Shown here: positions 27,316-35,094 of the stretch, one piece after another | Layout of the letters: every line of letters begins with the position of its first letter | Position numbering within the stretch: position 1 is the stretch's first letter | Origin: Rhodanobacteraceae bacterium | GTDB lineage: Bacteria > Pseudomonadota > Gammaproteobacteria > Xanthomonadales > Rhodanobacteraceae | Direction: 5' to 3' | Length of the DNA stretch: 61,144 bases | Assembly: GCA_004299705.1 (NCBI GenBank) | Contig: SCQS01000005.1 | Coordinates: 1-61,144, forward strand | The notes under the pieces: model-generated | What the model was told of the DNA's origin: nothing | Seen by the model: only the letters and a program-made list of their open reading frames with translations | Database searches by the model: none | Made by a program: the position numbers and the translations under genes

Positions 27316-28352
27316 TGCGCGGCACCCGTGGACACCGCGAGGGTGGGTGTAAACGGAATGGCAGGCCCGGGTTTGAATGCGTCCCGCCACTTGTCGAGTT
27401 GCGCGGTGATGCCGGGGCCGAACGAAATCTGCGGGTCGGAAGGCTCGTAGTGGTCGTGCTTTTCCCAGGTCGCGACTTGCAGGCTGGCAAGCTTGAACGC
27501 TTGCCGGAAGTTGTCGGTGCGGTTCAGCGCATCGACCAGGAACGCGTGCCCGAACCACGTCAGTTGTGATTGTTCGCCGCAGCCGAACGAGGAGCGATCG
27601 GCGCGTGCGGCGGTGATGATCATGCTGTCCGGCCCTTGCAATGGTGGAATGAAACCGCCCGAGTAGCAGGCGTTGACGACGACCACTTTGTATTTGAACG
27701 GATGCTCGGCAAGGATACCGGGCAGGTCGCTGGCGCCGATCTGGTCCAGCGGCAACGGGTCCATGTCGACCAGCAGCGTGTGGTCCTCGCTGCCGTGGGT
27801 GGTGAAATACACCAGCAGGATGTCCTGCTTCAAATCCATCTTTGCCGCGACGGCATCCAGCGCATCCTCGAGGTTGCTCCAGGTTGCGAGCGGACGCGTG
27901 GTCAGCGAGGCCGTATTGTTCTCCAGCACGAGCACGTGTCCCCTGGCGCCCAGTCGCTCGGAAAACAATTTGTCGAAATACTCGGCTTCGTTGCGGAACA
28001 CGTTCTCGCTGCCGTCGCCCGCGAATACGATGGCATAGAGATTCACCTTGCCGGGCGTGCGCGGCTTCAATTGCGTGATTTCATGACCCAGCAAATTGGG
28101 CTGCGCATAGATGACCTGTTCCGGCGTCGGCGCGCTTTGTGGCCAGTTCGCATCGGAAAGCAGTCCGCCGTCGGGTTCCTGGGCGGGATCGGCCGTGGAT
28201 GCAGGGGGCGGCGCAAACAGGGCGGGACCGTCGAGTGGCCGGTTGTTCGAAGTCAGCGCCAGCCGGGTCTGATGGTTGTGCCAGGCCGCCATCGCGACCG
28301 CGCCCACGATGAACGCGAGAATCGGCAGCAGGATCAGCGCGATGCGTTTCAT
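27312..28352 (-). CDS. C13-family (legumain-like) cysteine peptidase, membrane anchored
   Basis: Caspase-fold peptidase of 346 residues. An N-terminal hydrophobic segment MKRIALILLPILAFIVGAVA acts as signal anchor, so the enzyme faces the periplasm. The catalytic dyad is seen as VYFTTHGSEDH (His) and VVVNACYSGGF (Cys), the arrangement of C13/legumain enzymes. It is embedded between mtnC and the nucleotidyltransferase with ATGA overlaps at both ends, so it belongs to the same transcript as methionine salvage genes. No known link between this peptidase and that pathway explains the coupling. The native substrate is unknown. Confidence 0.85.
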   Translation of the reverse strand: MKRIALILLPILAFIVGAVAMAAWHNHQTRLALTSNNRPLDGPALFAPPPASTADPAQEPDGGLLSDANWPQSAPTPEQVIYAQPNLLGHEITQLKPRTPGKVNLYAIVFAGDGSENVFRNEAEYFDKLFSERLGARGHVLVLENNTASLTTRPLATWSNLEDALDAVAAKMDLKQDILLVYFTTHGSEDHTLLVDMDPLPLDQIGASDLPGILAEHPFKYKVVVVNACYSGGFIPPLQGPDSMIITAARADRSSFGCGEQSQLTWFGHAFLVDALNRTDNFRQAFKLASLQVATWEKHDHYEPSDPQISFGPGITAQLDKWRDAFKPGPAIPFTPTLAVSTGAAQ

Positions 28353-29053
28353 GCGAGTGTGATCGCGCTGAAATCGGCGACGCAGGGGTGCGTGCCGGCT
28401 TCGGGGCAACGTTCCGGCGGGCGGCACAACTGGATGGTCTGCATGCCGGTGTCGTGGGCTGCGTCGAGTTCCGCGGCGATATCGGAAAGGAATACGATGG
28501 CCGTCCGTGGCAAGCCGATCGCCTCGGCGATGCGCAGGTACGAGCCACGCTCGCGCTTGCCGCCGACTTCGGTGTCGAACCAGCCATCGAACAACGATGA
28601 CAAGTCGCCCGCTTCGGTGTGGCCGAAGAACAACTTCTGCGCTGTCACCGAGCCGGATGAGTACACGTACAGTTTAAGGCCCTGTGCCTTCCAGGCGCGC
28701 AGGCGCGCAGGCACTTCGGGGTAGATATGCGCACGGTAGTCGCCGGCTTCGTAACCGGCCTTCCAGATCATGCCCTGCAGGGCTTTCAGCGGCGTGGCCT
28801 TGCGATCCTCGTCGATCCAGCGCAGCAGGGTGTCGATGATGCGGCGCGAGTGCGGATCCTCGACGCCGATTTCGCGCGCGGTGGCATCCAGCCAGCGCAC
28901 GACTTGCGGATCGTCGTGATGGGCCTCGACGAATCGCGGCAGGCGCTGGCGCGCGTACGGAAACAGCACGTCCCTGACGAACGCGATGGAACTGGTGGTG
29001 CCTTCGATGTCGGTGAGGACGGCGCGTACGCCGGATGCTTGCGCTTCAGTCAT
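28349..29053 (-). CDS. mtnC: Enolase-phosphatase E1 of methionine salvage
   Basis: HAD-family enzyme that enolises and dephosphorylates 2,3-diketo-5-methylthiopentyl-1-phosphate. The 234-residue protein has the E1-type motif I VLTDIEGTTSS, motif II in LYVYSSGS, and motif IV FLSDIAAELDAA. The ATG at 29053 fits the family N-terminus; the open frame upstream is not conserved sequence. A 158-base repeat-containing gap separates it from mtnD, while its stop overlaps the C13 peptidase gene. Confidence 0.94.
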   Translation of the reverse strand: MTEAQASGVRAVLTDIEGTTSSIAFVRDVLFPYARQRLPRFVEAHHDDPQVVRWLDATAREIGVEDPHSRRIIDTLLRWIDEDRKATPLKALQGMIWKAGYEAGDYRAHIYPEVPARLRAWKAQGLKLYVYSSGSVTAQKLFFGHTEAGDLSSLFDGWFDTEVGGKRERGSYLRIAEAIGLPRTAIVFLSDIAAELDAAHDTGMQTIQLCRPPERCPEAGTHPCVADFSAITLA

Positions 29054-29123
29054 GCTGCACGGCCGGTTTGCGGTTGTAGGTAGGACACAAGCGCGATCCC
29101 AGGGCATCTGTCCCAAAAAGCCT

Positions 29124-29202
29124 CAGTCCGCAAATGAACGCAAACAACGCAAATGAAGAGCACAAATCTTATTCGCGTTCATTGGCGTTCATTCGCGGAC
29201 TG
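29124..29202. repeat. Inverted repeat built of GCGTTCATT units between mtnD and mtnC
   Basis: A 79-base imperfect palindrome. The left side starts CAGTCCGCAAATGAACGC and the right side ends GCGTTCATTCGCGGACTG. Each side has two spaced copies of the nonamer GCGTTCATT (or complement, or a close variant), joined by an AT-rich middle. It interrupts an otherwise coupled mtnB-mtnD-mtnC operon and has no coding content. Confidence 0.75.
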
Positions 29203-29211
29203 TTTCCGCTT

Positions 29212-29757
29212 TCAGTTTTCCAGGCGCGGGAAACGTTCCGCGATATTCTCGCCGGTGAACTTCGCCACCCAGCCTTCCGGGTTGGTGAAAAGCCGAATCG
29301 CGACGAAGTGCGGGTTCGGGCCCATGTCGAACCAGTGGCGTGTGCCGTCGGGCACGCCGATCAGGTCGCCTTTTTCGCACAGCACGTCGTAGATGCGTTC
29401 GCCGATGTGCAAGGTGAACTGGCCCTGGCCTGCCACGAAAAAGCGCACCTCGTCCTCGGAATGCGTGTGTTCGGACAGGAACTTCTGCCGCAGCGCATCC
29501 TTCTGCGGATGGTCTGCCGTCAGCGAAATCACGTCGACGGCCCGGTAGCCCTTTTCGTGCTTGAGGCGTTCGATGTCGTCGTGGTAGGCCGCGATCACCT
29601 CGTCCTGGGACGCGCCGGGTGCGATGGGCTTGCTGGCCTCCCAGCGTTCGAAGCGTACCCCGACCTCGTCCAGCGCGTGCTCGATCATGGCGTGGTCGAA
29701 CAGGGTTCCGAGCGGGCGCGCGGGTTCGCGCTGGTCATACACGCGCAGGCGGCTCAT
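29212..29757 (-). CDS. mtnD: Acireductone dioxygenase
   Basis: Cupin-fold metal dioxygenase that cleaves acireductone to the keto acid precursor of methionine and formate (Fe form). The metal ligands are in SEHTHSEDEVRFFV and the distal histidine is in GVPDGTRHWFDMG. The protein has 181 residues. Its ATG at 29757 overlaps the mtnB stop by ATGA. It works between MtnC and the final transaminase. Confidence 0.95.
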   Translation of the reverse strand: MSRLRVYDQREPARPLGTLFDHAMIEHALDEVGVRFERWEASKPIAPGASQDEVIAAYHDDIERLKHEKGYRAVDVISLTADHPQKDALRQKFLSEHTHSEDEVRFFVAGQGQFTLHIGERIYDVLCEKGDLIGVPDGTRHWFDMGPNPHFVAIRLFTNPEGWVAKFTGENIAERFPRLEN

Positions 29758-30401
29758 GGGGTTCCTCCGAGGCGTTTCAGGTCGAGTTCGCAGGCCAGCA
29801 GAAATTCCAGCGCTTCCAGGTGGCGCCTGGCTTCCGGCATGTCGCGGCCCCAAGTGTAAAGGCCGTGGCCCGCGATGAGATAGGCGTACAGCGGCTTGCC
29901 GGCATCCAGCCACGCATCGACGCGGGATTCGATGTCGCGCATGTCCTGCGAGTTGGGGAACACAGGCAGGTCGAGCGTGCTGTCGTGGGTGGTGTAGCCG
30001 GTGATGGCCTTCTGCAGTTCCCAGCCGCGCAGGGCGATGGCGCCCCGCGCCGCGAACAGGCGCGAGGCGACGGTCTGGTTGTGCGAATGGGTGTGCAGCA
30101 CCGCGCCGGTTGCAGGCAAGCGTCGGTAGATTTGCAGATGCAGGGCGGTTTCGGCGGACGGACGCAGCGCAGGGTCTGCGGGTCTGCCGTCGAGGCCGAC
30201 CGCCATCACGTCGTCCGGCGTCAGTGCGCCCTTGTCGCGGCCTGAAATCGTGACGGCGATGGTCGAGTCGTCGATCCGCATCGAGAAATTGCTGCTGGTG
30301 GCGGGCGTCCAGCCGCGCGCCGCGAGGTCGGCGCCGGTGCGGGCAATCTCCACGCCACAGGCGTGCAGGCATTCGGAAAGTCGGGTGGGGGAAAGTGCCA
30401 T
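29754..30401 (-). CDS. mtnB: Methylthioribulose-1-phosphate dehydratase
   Basis: Class II aldolase-fold zinc dehydratase of methionine salvage, 215 residues. The metal-binding histidines are in VLHTHSHNQTVAS and in LIAGHGLYTWGRD, and SSNFSMRIDDSTIAVTISG is family-typical. It is the first gene of the minus-strand run mtnB-mtnD-mtnC-C13-nucleotidyltransferase-kinase. mtnA and mtnK are not in this window. Confidence 0.95.
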   Translation of the reverse strand: MALSPTRLSECLHACGVEIARTGADLAARGWTPATSSNFSMRIDDSTIAVTISGRDKGALTPDDVMAVGLDGRPADPALRPSAETALHLQIYRRLPATGAVLHTHSHNQTVASRLFAARGAIALRGWELQKAITGYTTHDSTLDLPVFPNSQDMRDIESRVDAWLDAGKPLYAYLIAGHGLYTWGRDMPEARRHLEALEFLLACELDLKRLGGTP

Positions 30402-30533
30402 GCGTGCTGCAACAGTCTGTTCAGACGACTGAATGTAACACGTGCCCCGCGCCGGAAAACGGTGCGATTCACGCGCTGCGGGCGTAACATGCGCGTGTGC
30501 CCGCCAACATTTTGTCAGATGAGGAGTGTCGAC

Positions 30534-30860
30534 ATGAGTGAAGAAAACGTATCTCCCCGCCGTCGTTTCCTGAAACTGGCCGGCGGCGCAGCCGCGGCGG
30601 CGGTGTTGCTGGGTTCACTGCCGCGGCGTGTGTGGGCTGCGTTGCCGCACTTGAGCGCGGCGACCAATGCCACGGCCAAGGCCCTGCATTACGTCGATGA
30701 CAATGCCAAGGCCGGGCCGCCGCACAAATCCGGGCAGGATTGCTCGAAGTGCGTGCACTTCCAGGGCAAGGCCGGCGAAGCATGGGGGCCGTGCGCGATC
30801 TTCCCGGGCTTCGATGTCAATGCCAAGGGTTGGTGCGACGGATTCCAGGCGAAATCCTGA
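30534..30860 (+). CDS. High-potential iron-sulfur protein (HiPIP), Tat-exported
   Basis: Periplasmic electron carrier with one [4Fe-4S] cluster. The 108-residue precursor has a twin-arginine signal, PRRRFLKLAGGAAAAAVLL ending near VWA. Four cysteines follow, spaced as in HiPIP: CSKC, then WGPCAIFPG and KGWCDGF. GAGGAG lies eight bases before the ATG at 30534. It is a single gene, divergent from mtnB. Confidence 0.93.
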   Translation: MSEENVSPRRRFLKLAGGAAAAAVLLGSLPRRVWAALPHLSAATNATAKALHYVDDNAKAGPPHKSGQDCSKCVHFQGKAGEAWGPCAIFPGFDVNAKGWCDGFQAKS

Positions 30861-31330
30861 GTGGCCGTGCCGGAGCGCCGGCTGCGCGTTGAACGCGCAG
30901 CTGGTGGCTGCGGCGTGCGCAAGGCCGTCGCGAGTGCAAGGAAGGGAACGTGGGCCGGCCCTGAAAAGTTGCTGCCCGGATACGGCAAGCGGAGGAGCTG
31001 ACTACGCTTGCCGCACCGGGCAACGGTCCGGGGTCCACTGCCAATGGGAAATCCCTCGGAGGACGCATCATAGCGCGGGGACTTGCGGGGGCCAAGGTTG
31101 ACAAGCCCGATTTCCGGATGATTTTTTTTAGCTCGCAAGAACAATGGCTTGCGACGTTAATGTTTCGTTGATTCTGGAGTTATCCACAATACGATAGCGT
31201 ATTGTCAGGGGCTTCCAAGACGGCAACGCGTGCCATCAAACCGCACGCACCGCGAGCAAAAAAACGGCGTGGAAACGGTGTTTAGTGTGCAGGCTGCCGA
31301 GTTGCAGCGGCCGATCCGGTTCAATGACGA
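30861..31330. other. Structured convergent intergenic region
   Basis: A 470-base gap where the HiPIP gene and the minus-strand permease converge. A short hairpin, GCTGCGCGTT/AACGCGCAGC (30881-30901), follows the HiPIP stop. A much longer rod lies at 30950-31038: GTGGGCC pairs with GGTCCAC, then GTTG..CCCGG with CCGGGCAAC, then CGGCAAGCG with CGCTTGCCG around a 13-base loop. This looks like a small structured RNA, but no known family was recognised. A T-run is at 31123-31130, and CAATACG-ATAG-CGTATTG forms a palindrome at 31187-31204. No gene was found. Confidence 0.5.
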
Positions 31331-32791
31331 TCAGGCGCGCTCGAGTGCTTCCGAACGCCGCAGCCTGCTGTGCCGATAGCCGTAACCGAAATAGATCACG
31401 AAGCCGAGCAGGGTCCACAAGCCCATCAGCGTCCAGTTGTACCAGTTCTCCCAGTACAGCAGCATCAGGCAGCTCAATACGCCGAGCGTGCAGGTGACGC
31501 CGGCCCACGGCACGCGGAAGGTGCGTGGCAAATCGGGGCGGGTGCGACGCAGGATCAACACGCCGGCGCAGACGGCCACGAACGCAAGCAGGGTGCCCAT
31601 CGATACCAAGTCGCCCAACACGTCCAGCGGGAACACCGCGGCGAGCAGGGCGATGCCTGCGCCGGTGATCAGGGTGTTGATGTGCGGGGTGCGATGGCGC
31701 GGGTGCAGTTTCGAGAACACCGGCGGCAGCATGCCGTCGCCGCCCATCATCATGAAGATGCGTGGCTGCGCGATGATCATCACCAGTACGACCGAGGCCA
31801 GCCCCAGCATCGCGCCGATCTCGACCAACCAGCGCAGCCAGTTGAGCTGTGGGTGTGCCGCCACCGCGGTGACCACCGGCTCGGCGGTGTTGAGCAGCTT
31901 GAAGGGGATCAGTCCGGTCAGCACCGCGGCCATGGCCACGTACAGCACGGTGCAGATCGCCAGCGAGGCCAGCGTGCCGATCGGAAGATCCCGCTGCGGG
32001 TTCTTGGCTTCCTGCGCGGCGGTCGAGGTGGCCTCGAAACCGATGTAGGCAAAGAACACCAGCGTCGCCGCACGCATCACGCCGCCCCAGCCGTAAGTCT
32101 CCGGGCCTTGCGCGGGCGGGATGAACGGGTGCCACAACTTCGGGTCGACGTAGTGCCAGCCGGCCGCGATCACGATCACGATCAGGGTCACCTTCAGGAT
32201 CACGATCGCGGTGTTGACGCCGCTGGATTCGCGGATGCCGACGTAACACAACCATGTAAGTGCCAGTACCAGCACCACCGCCGGCAAGTTGAACAGCGCG
32301 CCCGTGACCACGAGATGCTTGTCGACGAACGCGATCGGCGCGCTGGTGAGCGCGGCGGGCAGGTGGAAGCCCAAGTGCTCGACGAAACTCTTGAAATAGC
32401 CCGTCCAGCTCACCGCGACCGCGGAAGCCGACACGCCGTACTCCAGCACCATGTTCCAGCCGATGAACCACGCCGCGAATTCGCCCAGCGTGGCGTAGGC
32501 GTAGGAATACGAGCTGCCGGACATCGGGATCAGCGTCGCGAATTCGGCGTAGCACAGCGCCGTGAAGCTGCAGCAGATCGCCGCGATCACGAACGACAGC
32601 AACACCGCCGGTCCCGCGTGTTGGGCCGCGGCTTGTCCCGTGATCACGAAGATGCCACCGCCGATCACCGCGCCGATGCCGAGCGCGGTGAGCCCCCATG
32701 GTCCCAGCGTACGGCGCAGTTGCACGCCGTGGCCGTCGTCCCGCCTATCCCCGACCGGTTTGCGCGCAATCAGTTGCCCGAGGATCGTCAC
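31331..32791 (-). CDS. APC-superfamily amino acid permease
   Basis: Inner-membrane amino acid transporter of 486 residues with about twelve or more hydrophobic segments. It begins LGIGAVIGGGIFVITG, the helix I substrate-binding motif of APC proteins. YAEFATLIPMSGSSYSYAY and FFAYIGFEATSTAAQEAKNP are typical of the cationic amino acid transporter group. A GTG start at 32791 is selected because GGAG sits five bases upstream; longer frames overlap the next permease gene. It lies 61 bases downstream of a second permease of the same type. The substrate is unknown. Confidence 0.87.
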   Translation of the reverse strand: MTILGQLIARKPVGDRRDDGHGVQLRRTLGPWGLTALGIGAVIGGGIFVITGQAAAQHAGPAVLLSFVIAAICCSFTALCYAEFATLIPMSGSSYSYAYATLGEFAAWFIGWNMVLEYGVSASAVAVSWTGYFKSFVEHLGFHLPAALTSAPIAFVDKHLVVTGALFNLPAVVLVLALTWLCYVGIRESSGVNTAIVILKVTLIVIVIAAGWHYVDPKLWHPFIPPAQGPETYGWGGVMRAATLVFFAYIGFEATSTAAQEAKNPQRDLPIGTLASLAICTVLYVAMAAVLTGLIPFKLLNTAEPVVTAVAAHPQLNWLRWLVEIGAMLGLASVVLVMIIAQPRIFMMMGGDGMLPPVFSKLHPRHRTPHINTLITGAGIALLAAVFPLDVLGDLVSMGTLLAFVAVCAGVLILRRTRPDLPRTFRVPWAGVTCTLGVLSCLMLLYWENWYNWTLMGLWTLLGFVIYFGYGYRHSRLRRSEALERA

Positions 32792-32852
32792 CGGGACTCC
32801 GGACGTGCGCGTGAAGCGTGGCGGATTGTCGTCATTGCCCTTGCAAGCATCG

Positions 32853-34385
32853 TCACGCCGCCTCGTCCGCGGTGTCGGCCACATACTCGGGCGACATCTG
32901 GCTGCGCTTGTACCCGTACAGGCGGTAGAAGATCAGCCCGATCACCGCCCACGCCACGAAAACCGTCTTGGCGACAATGCTGAGGTTGACGAACAGCAAC
33001 AGGCAACCGGCGACGGCCAGCGGACACACGATCCATACCAGCGGCGTGCGGAACGGCCGCTTGCGGCCGGGTTGCCTGCGGCGCAGGACCATTACGCCCA
33101 CCGACACCATCGCGAAGGCCAGCAGTGTGCCGGCGTTCGAGGTATCGGCCAGTTTGCCGACCGGGAACAAGGCGGCGCACAGCGCCACCACGGTGCCGGT
33201 GATGTAGGTGATCACGTGCGGCGTGAAGAACTTCGGGTGCACCTTGGAAAACACGCCGGGCAGCAGCCCGTCGCGCGACATCGTGAAGAAGATGCGGGTC
33301 TGCCCGAACATCATCACCAGGATCACCGAGGGCAGCGCCACGATCGCCGCGAGTTCGATCATGACGGCAACCCTCGGGTGGCCGAGCGTGCTCATCACTT
33401 GCGCCAGCGGTTCACGGCTGCACACCAGCGCCTGCGAATTGCCGCACGCTGCTGCGAAGGATGGCGTGCCCGGATCCAGGAACGCGCCGGCCGCGCTTGT
33501 CAGTGGCTGTGCGCCGACCGAACCGGCCGCGCCGTAGCCGACCAGCAGGTAGAAGATGGTGCAGATCAGCAGTGCGCCGATCAGGCCAATCGGAATGTTG
33601 CGGTTGGGATTGCGGGTTTCTTCCGCTGCCGTGGACACCGCATCGAAGCCCACGTAGGCGAAGAAGATGGATGCCGCCGCACCCAGCACGCCTACGCCAT
33701 TGCTGCCGAGTGGATTGCCCCAGCCAGTCGGCAGGAACGGGTGCAGGTTCGCGTTCTTCACCGCCGGCAACGCGATCACGATGAACGCGGCGAGTGCGAC
33801 GATCTTGATGGCCACCAGCACGGCGTTGACCCGCGCGCTTTTGGATGTGCCCATCACCAGCAGGCCGGTGATCGCGACGCCGATCAGGAATGCCAGCAGG
33901 TTGAAGCCGCCACCCAGCGACGGGCCGACCTGCAACCACATCGGCAACGACAACGTGCCCGGTTTGACCAGCCCGAAAACGCCGCTATTGAGCAGGCCAT
34001 TGACGTATCCGGACCAGCCCACGCACACGGCGGTCGCGCCAATTGCGTATTCCAGCACCAACGCCCAGCCGACGATCCAGGCAACCAACTCGCCCATCAC
34101 GCCGTAGGAATAGGTGTACGCGGAACCGGACACCGGCACCATGGCGGCCAGTTCGGCGTAGGCGAGCGCCGCGAGGCCGCACACCACCGCTGCGATCACG
34201 AACGAGACCATCATGCCGGGACCGGCCTTCTGCGCGGCTTCGGCGGTGAGCACGAAAATGCCGGTGCCAATCACCGCGCCGATCCCAAGCAGGGTCAACT
34301 GGATTGGTCCCAACTGGCGCTTCAGCGATTTCTTTTCAGCGGTGGCAAGAATCTGGTCGAGCGGCTTTACACGCCAGAAAATCAT
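32853..34385 (-). CDS. APC-superfamily amino acid permease
   Basis: A second transporter of the same family, 510 residues. The helix I motif is LGIGAVIGTGIFVLTAEAA, followed by YAELAAMVPVSGSAYTYSYG and IFFAYVGFDAVSTAAEETRN. An extra hydrophilic loop with two cysteines (around FAAACGNSQALVCSREPL) lies in the middle, a place where the neighbouring permease is shorter. The two genes are in tandem and probably arose by duplication. Start ATG at 34385. Confidence 0.88.
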   Translation of the reverse strand: MIFWRVKPLDQILATAEKKSLKRQLGPIQLTLLGIGAVIGTGIFVLTAEAAQKAGPGMMVSFVIAAVVCGLAALAYAELAAMVPVSGSAYTYSYGVMGELVAWIVGWALVLEYAIGATAVCVGWSGYVNGLLNSGVFGLVKPGTLSLPMWLQVGPSLGGGFNLLAFLIGVAITGLLVMGTSKSARVNAVLVAIKIVALAAFIVIALPAVKNANLHPFLPTGWGNPLGSNGVGVLGAAASIFFAYVGFDAVSTAAEETRNPNRNIPIGLIGALLICTIFYLLVGYGAAGSVGAQPLTSAAGAFLDPGTPSFAAACGNSQALVCSREPLAQVMSTLGHPRVAVMIELAAIVALPSVILVMMFGQTRIFFTMSRDGLLPGVFSKVHPKFFTPHVITYITGTVVALCAALFPVGKLADTSNAGTLLAFAMVSVGVMVLRRRQPGRKRPFRTPLVWIVCPLAVAGCLLLFVNLSIVAKTVFVAWAVIGLIFYRLYGYKRSQMSPEYVADTADEAA

Positions 34386-35094
34386 GGGTGCTCCCCGTCA
34401 CGTCGGGTCCGCGGCATGCACCACGGAGGGGCGGTTGTGAATCCCTGATGGTTCCGCATCGCTCCCTCGAAACGGCGCGGGCTCGTGCGCCTGGCACAAG
34501 AGGCCGTACCATACCGGCCCTCTGGTCCGACGACAAGCGCCGGATGGCACGCGCCCGCGATTCCGTTCGAGCCATCAGCGCCAAAGCGCATCAGGGGGTG
34601 AGCGGCAACAACGCTGCGTCGCTTTCCGCCTTTCCACCCCCTTCCGCGGGAAGGCGGAACGTAGCGAACGCGCATGCAGCGCGACACACTTGTCCTCCCC
34701 CTTCCAAAGGAAGGGGGATCGAGGGGGATGGCTTTTTGCAACCGTGACGACATCCCCCCGATGCTTGCGCATCGACCCCCTTCCTGCGGAAGGGGGTGGG
34801 CTTGTCTTCCTCCTTCGCAAGAGAAGGGGGAATGAGGGGGATGGCTTTTTTCGTTTCGCCGTGCGGGCGCATCCCCCTGCGATTTCGTCGCGACCCCCTT
34901 CCTGCGGAAGGGGGTGGGCGCGCGCTACTGCACCGTCACTCCGTTGCATTGCCTTGGTAGGGCGGGTGACAACCCGCCGTGGTCGTGTCGGGTGGCGGGA
35001 ACTGCACCGTCACTCCGTTGCATTGCCTTGGCAGGGCGGGTGTCAACCCGCCGTGGTCGTGTCGGGTGGCGGGATTCGCTGCGCTGCTCCCGCC
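34386..35094. repeat. Repeat-rich intergenic region
   Basis: A 709-base region with no credible gene. From about 34610 to 34920 it carries at least four palindromic units of the CCCCCTTCC/GGAAGGGGG family, in both orientations, some with the GATGCTTGCGCATCG or GCGATTTCGTCGC hairpin attached. From 34927 to 35074 two 74-base direct repeats lie in tandem (34927-35000 and 35001-35074, three or four differences by eye), each containing GGCGGGTG..CAACCCGCC. Short open frames here are low-complexity translations of repeats. Confidence 0.8.

Noticed and set aside
30950-31038. 6S RNA, SRP RNA or RNase P RNA
   Set aside because: The hairpin lacks the conserved sequence signatures of these RNAs as I know them, so it is left as an unassigned structure.
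31180-31188. Perfect DnaA box TTATCCACA
   Set aside because: Only one copy, no cluster, no AT-rich unwinding region, and no dnaA/dnaN nearby. A chance match or an isolated DnaA site; not an origin.
34610-34920. Regular repeats that might be a CRISPR array
   Set aside because: Copies alternate in orientation, differ in length and spacing, and lack unique spacers of equal size; no cas genes are present. They are dispersed palindromic repeats.
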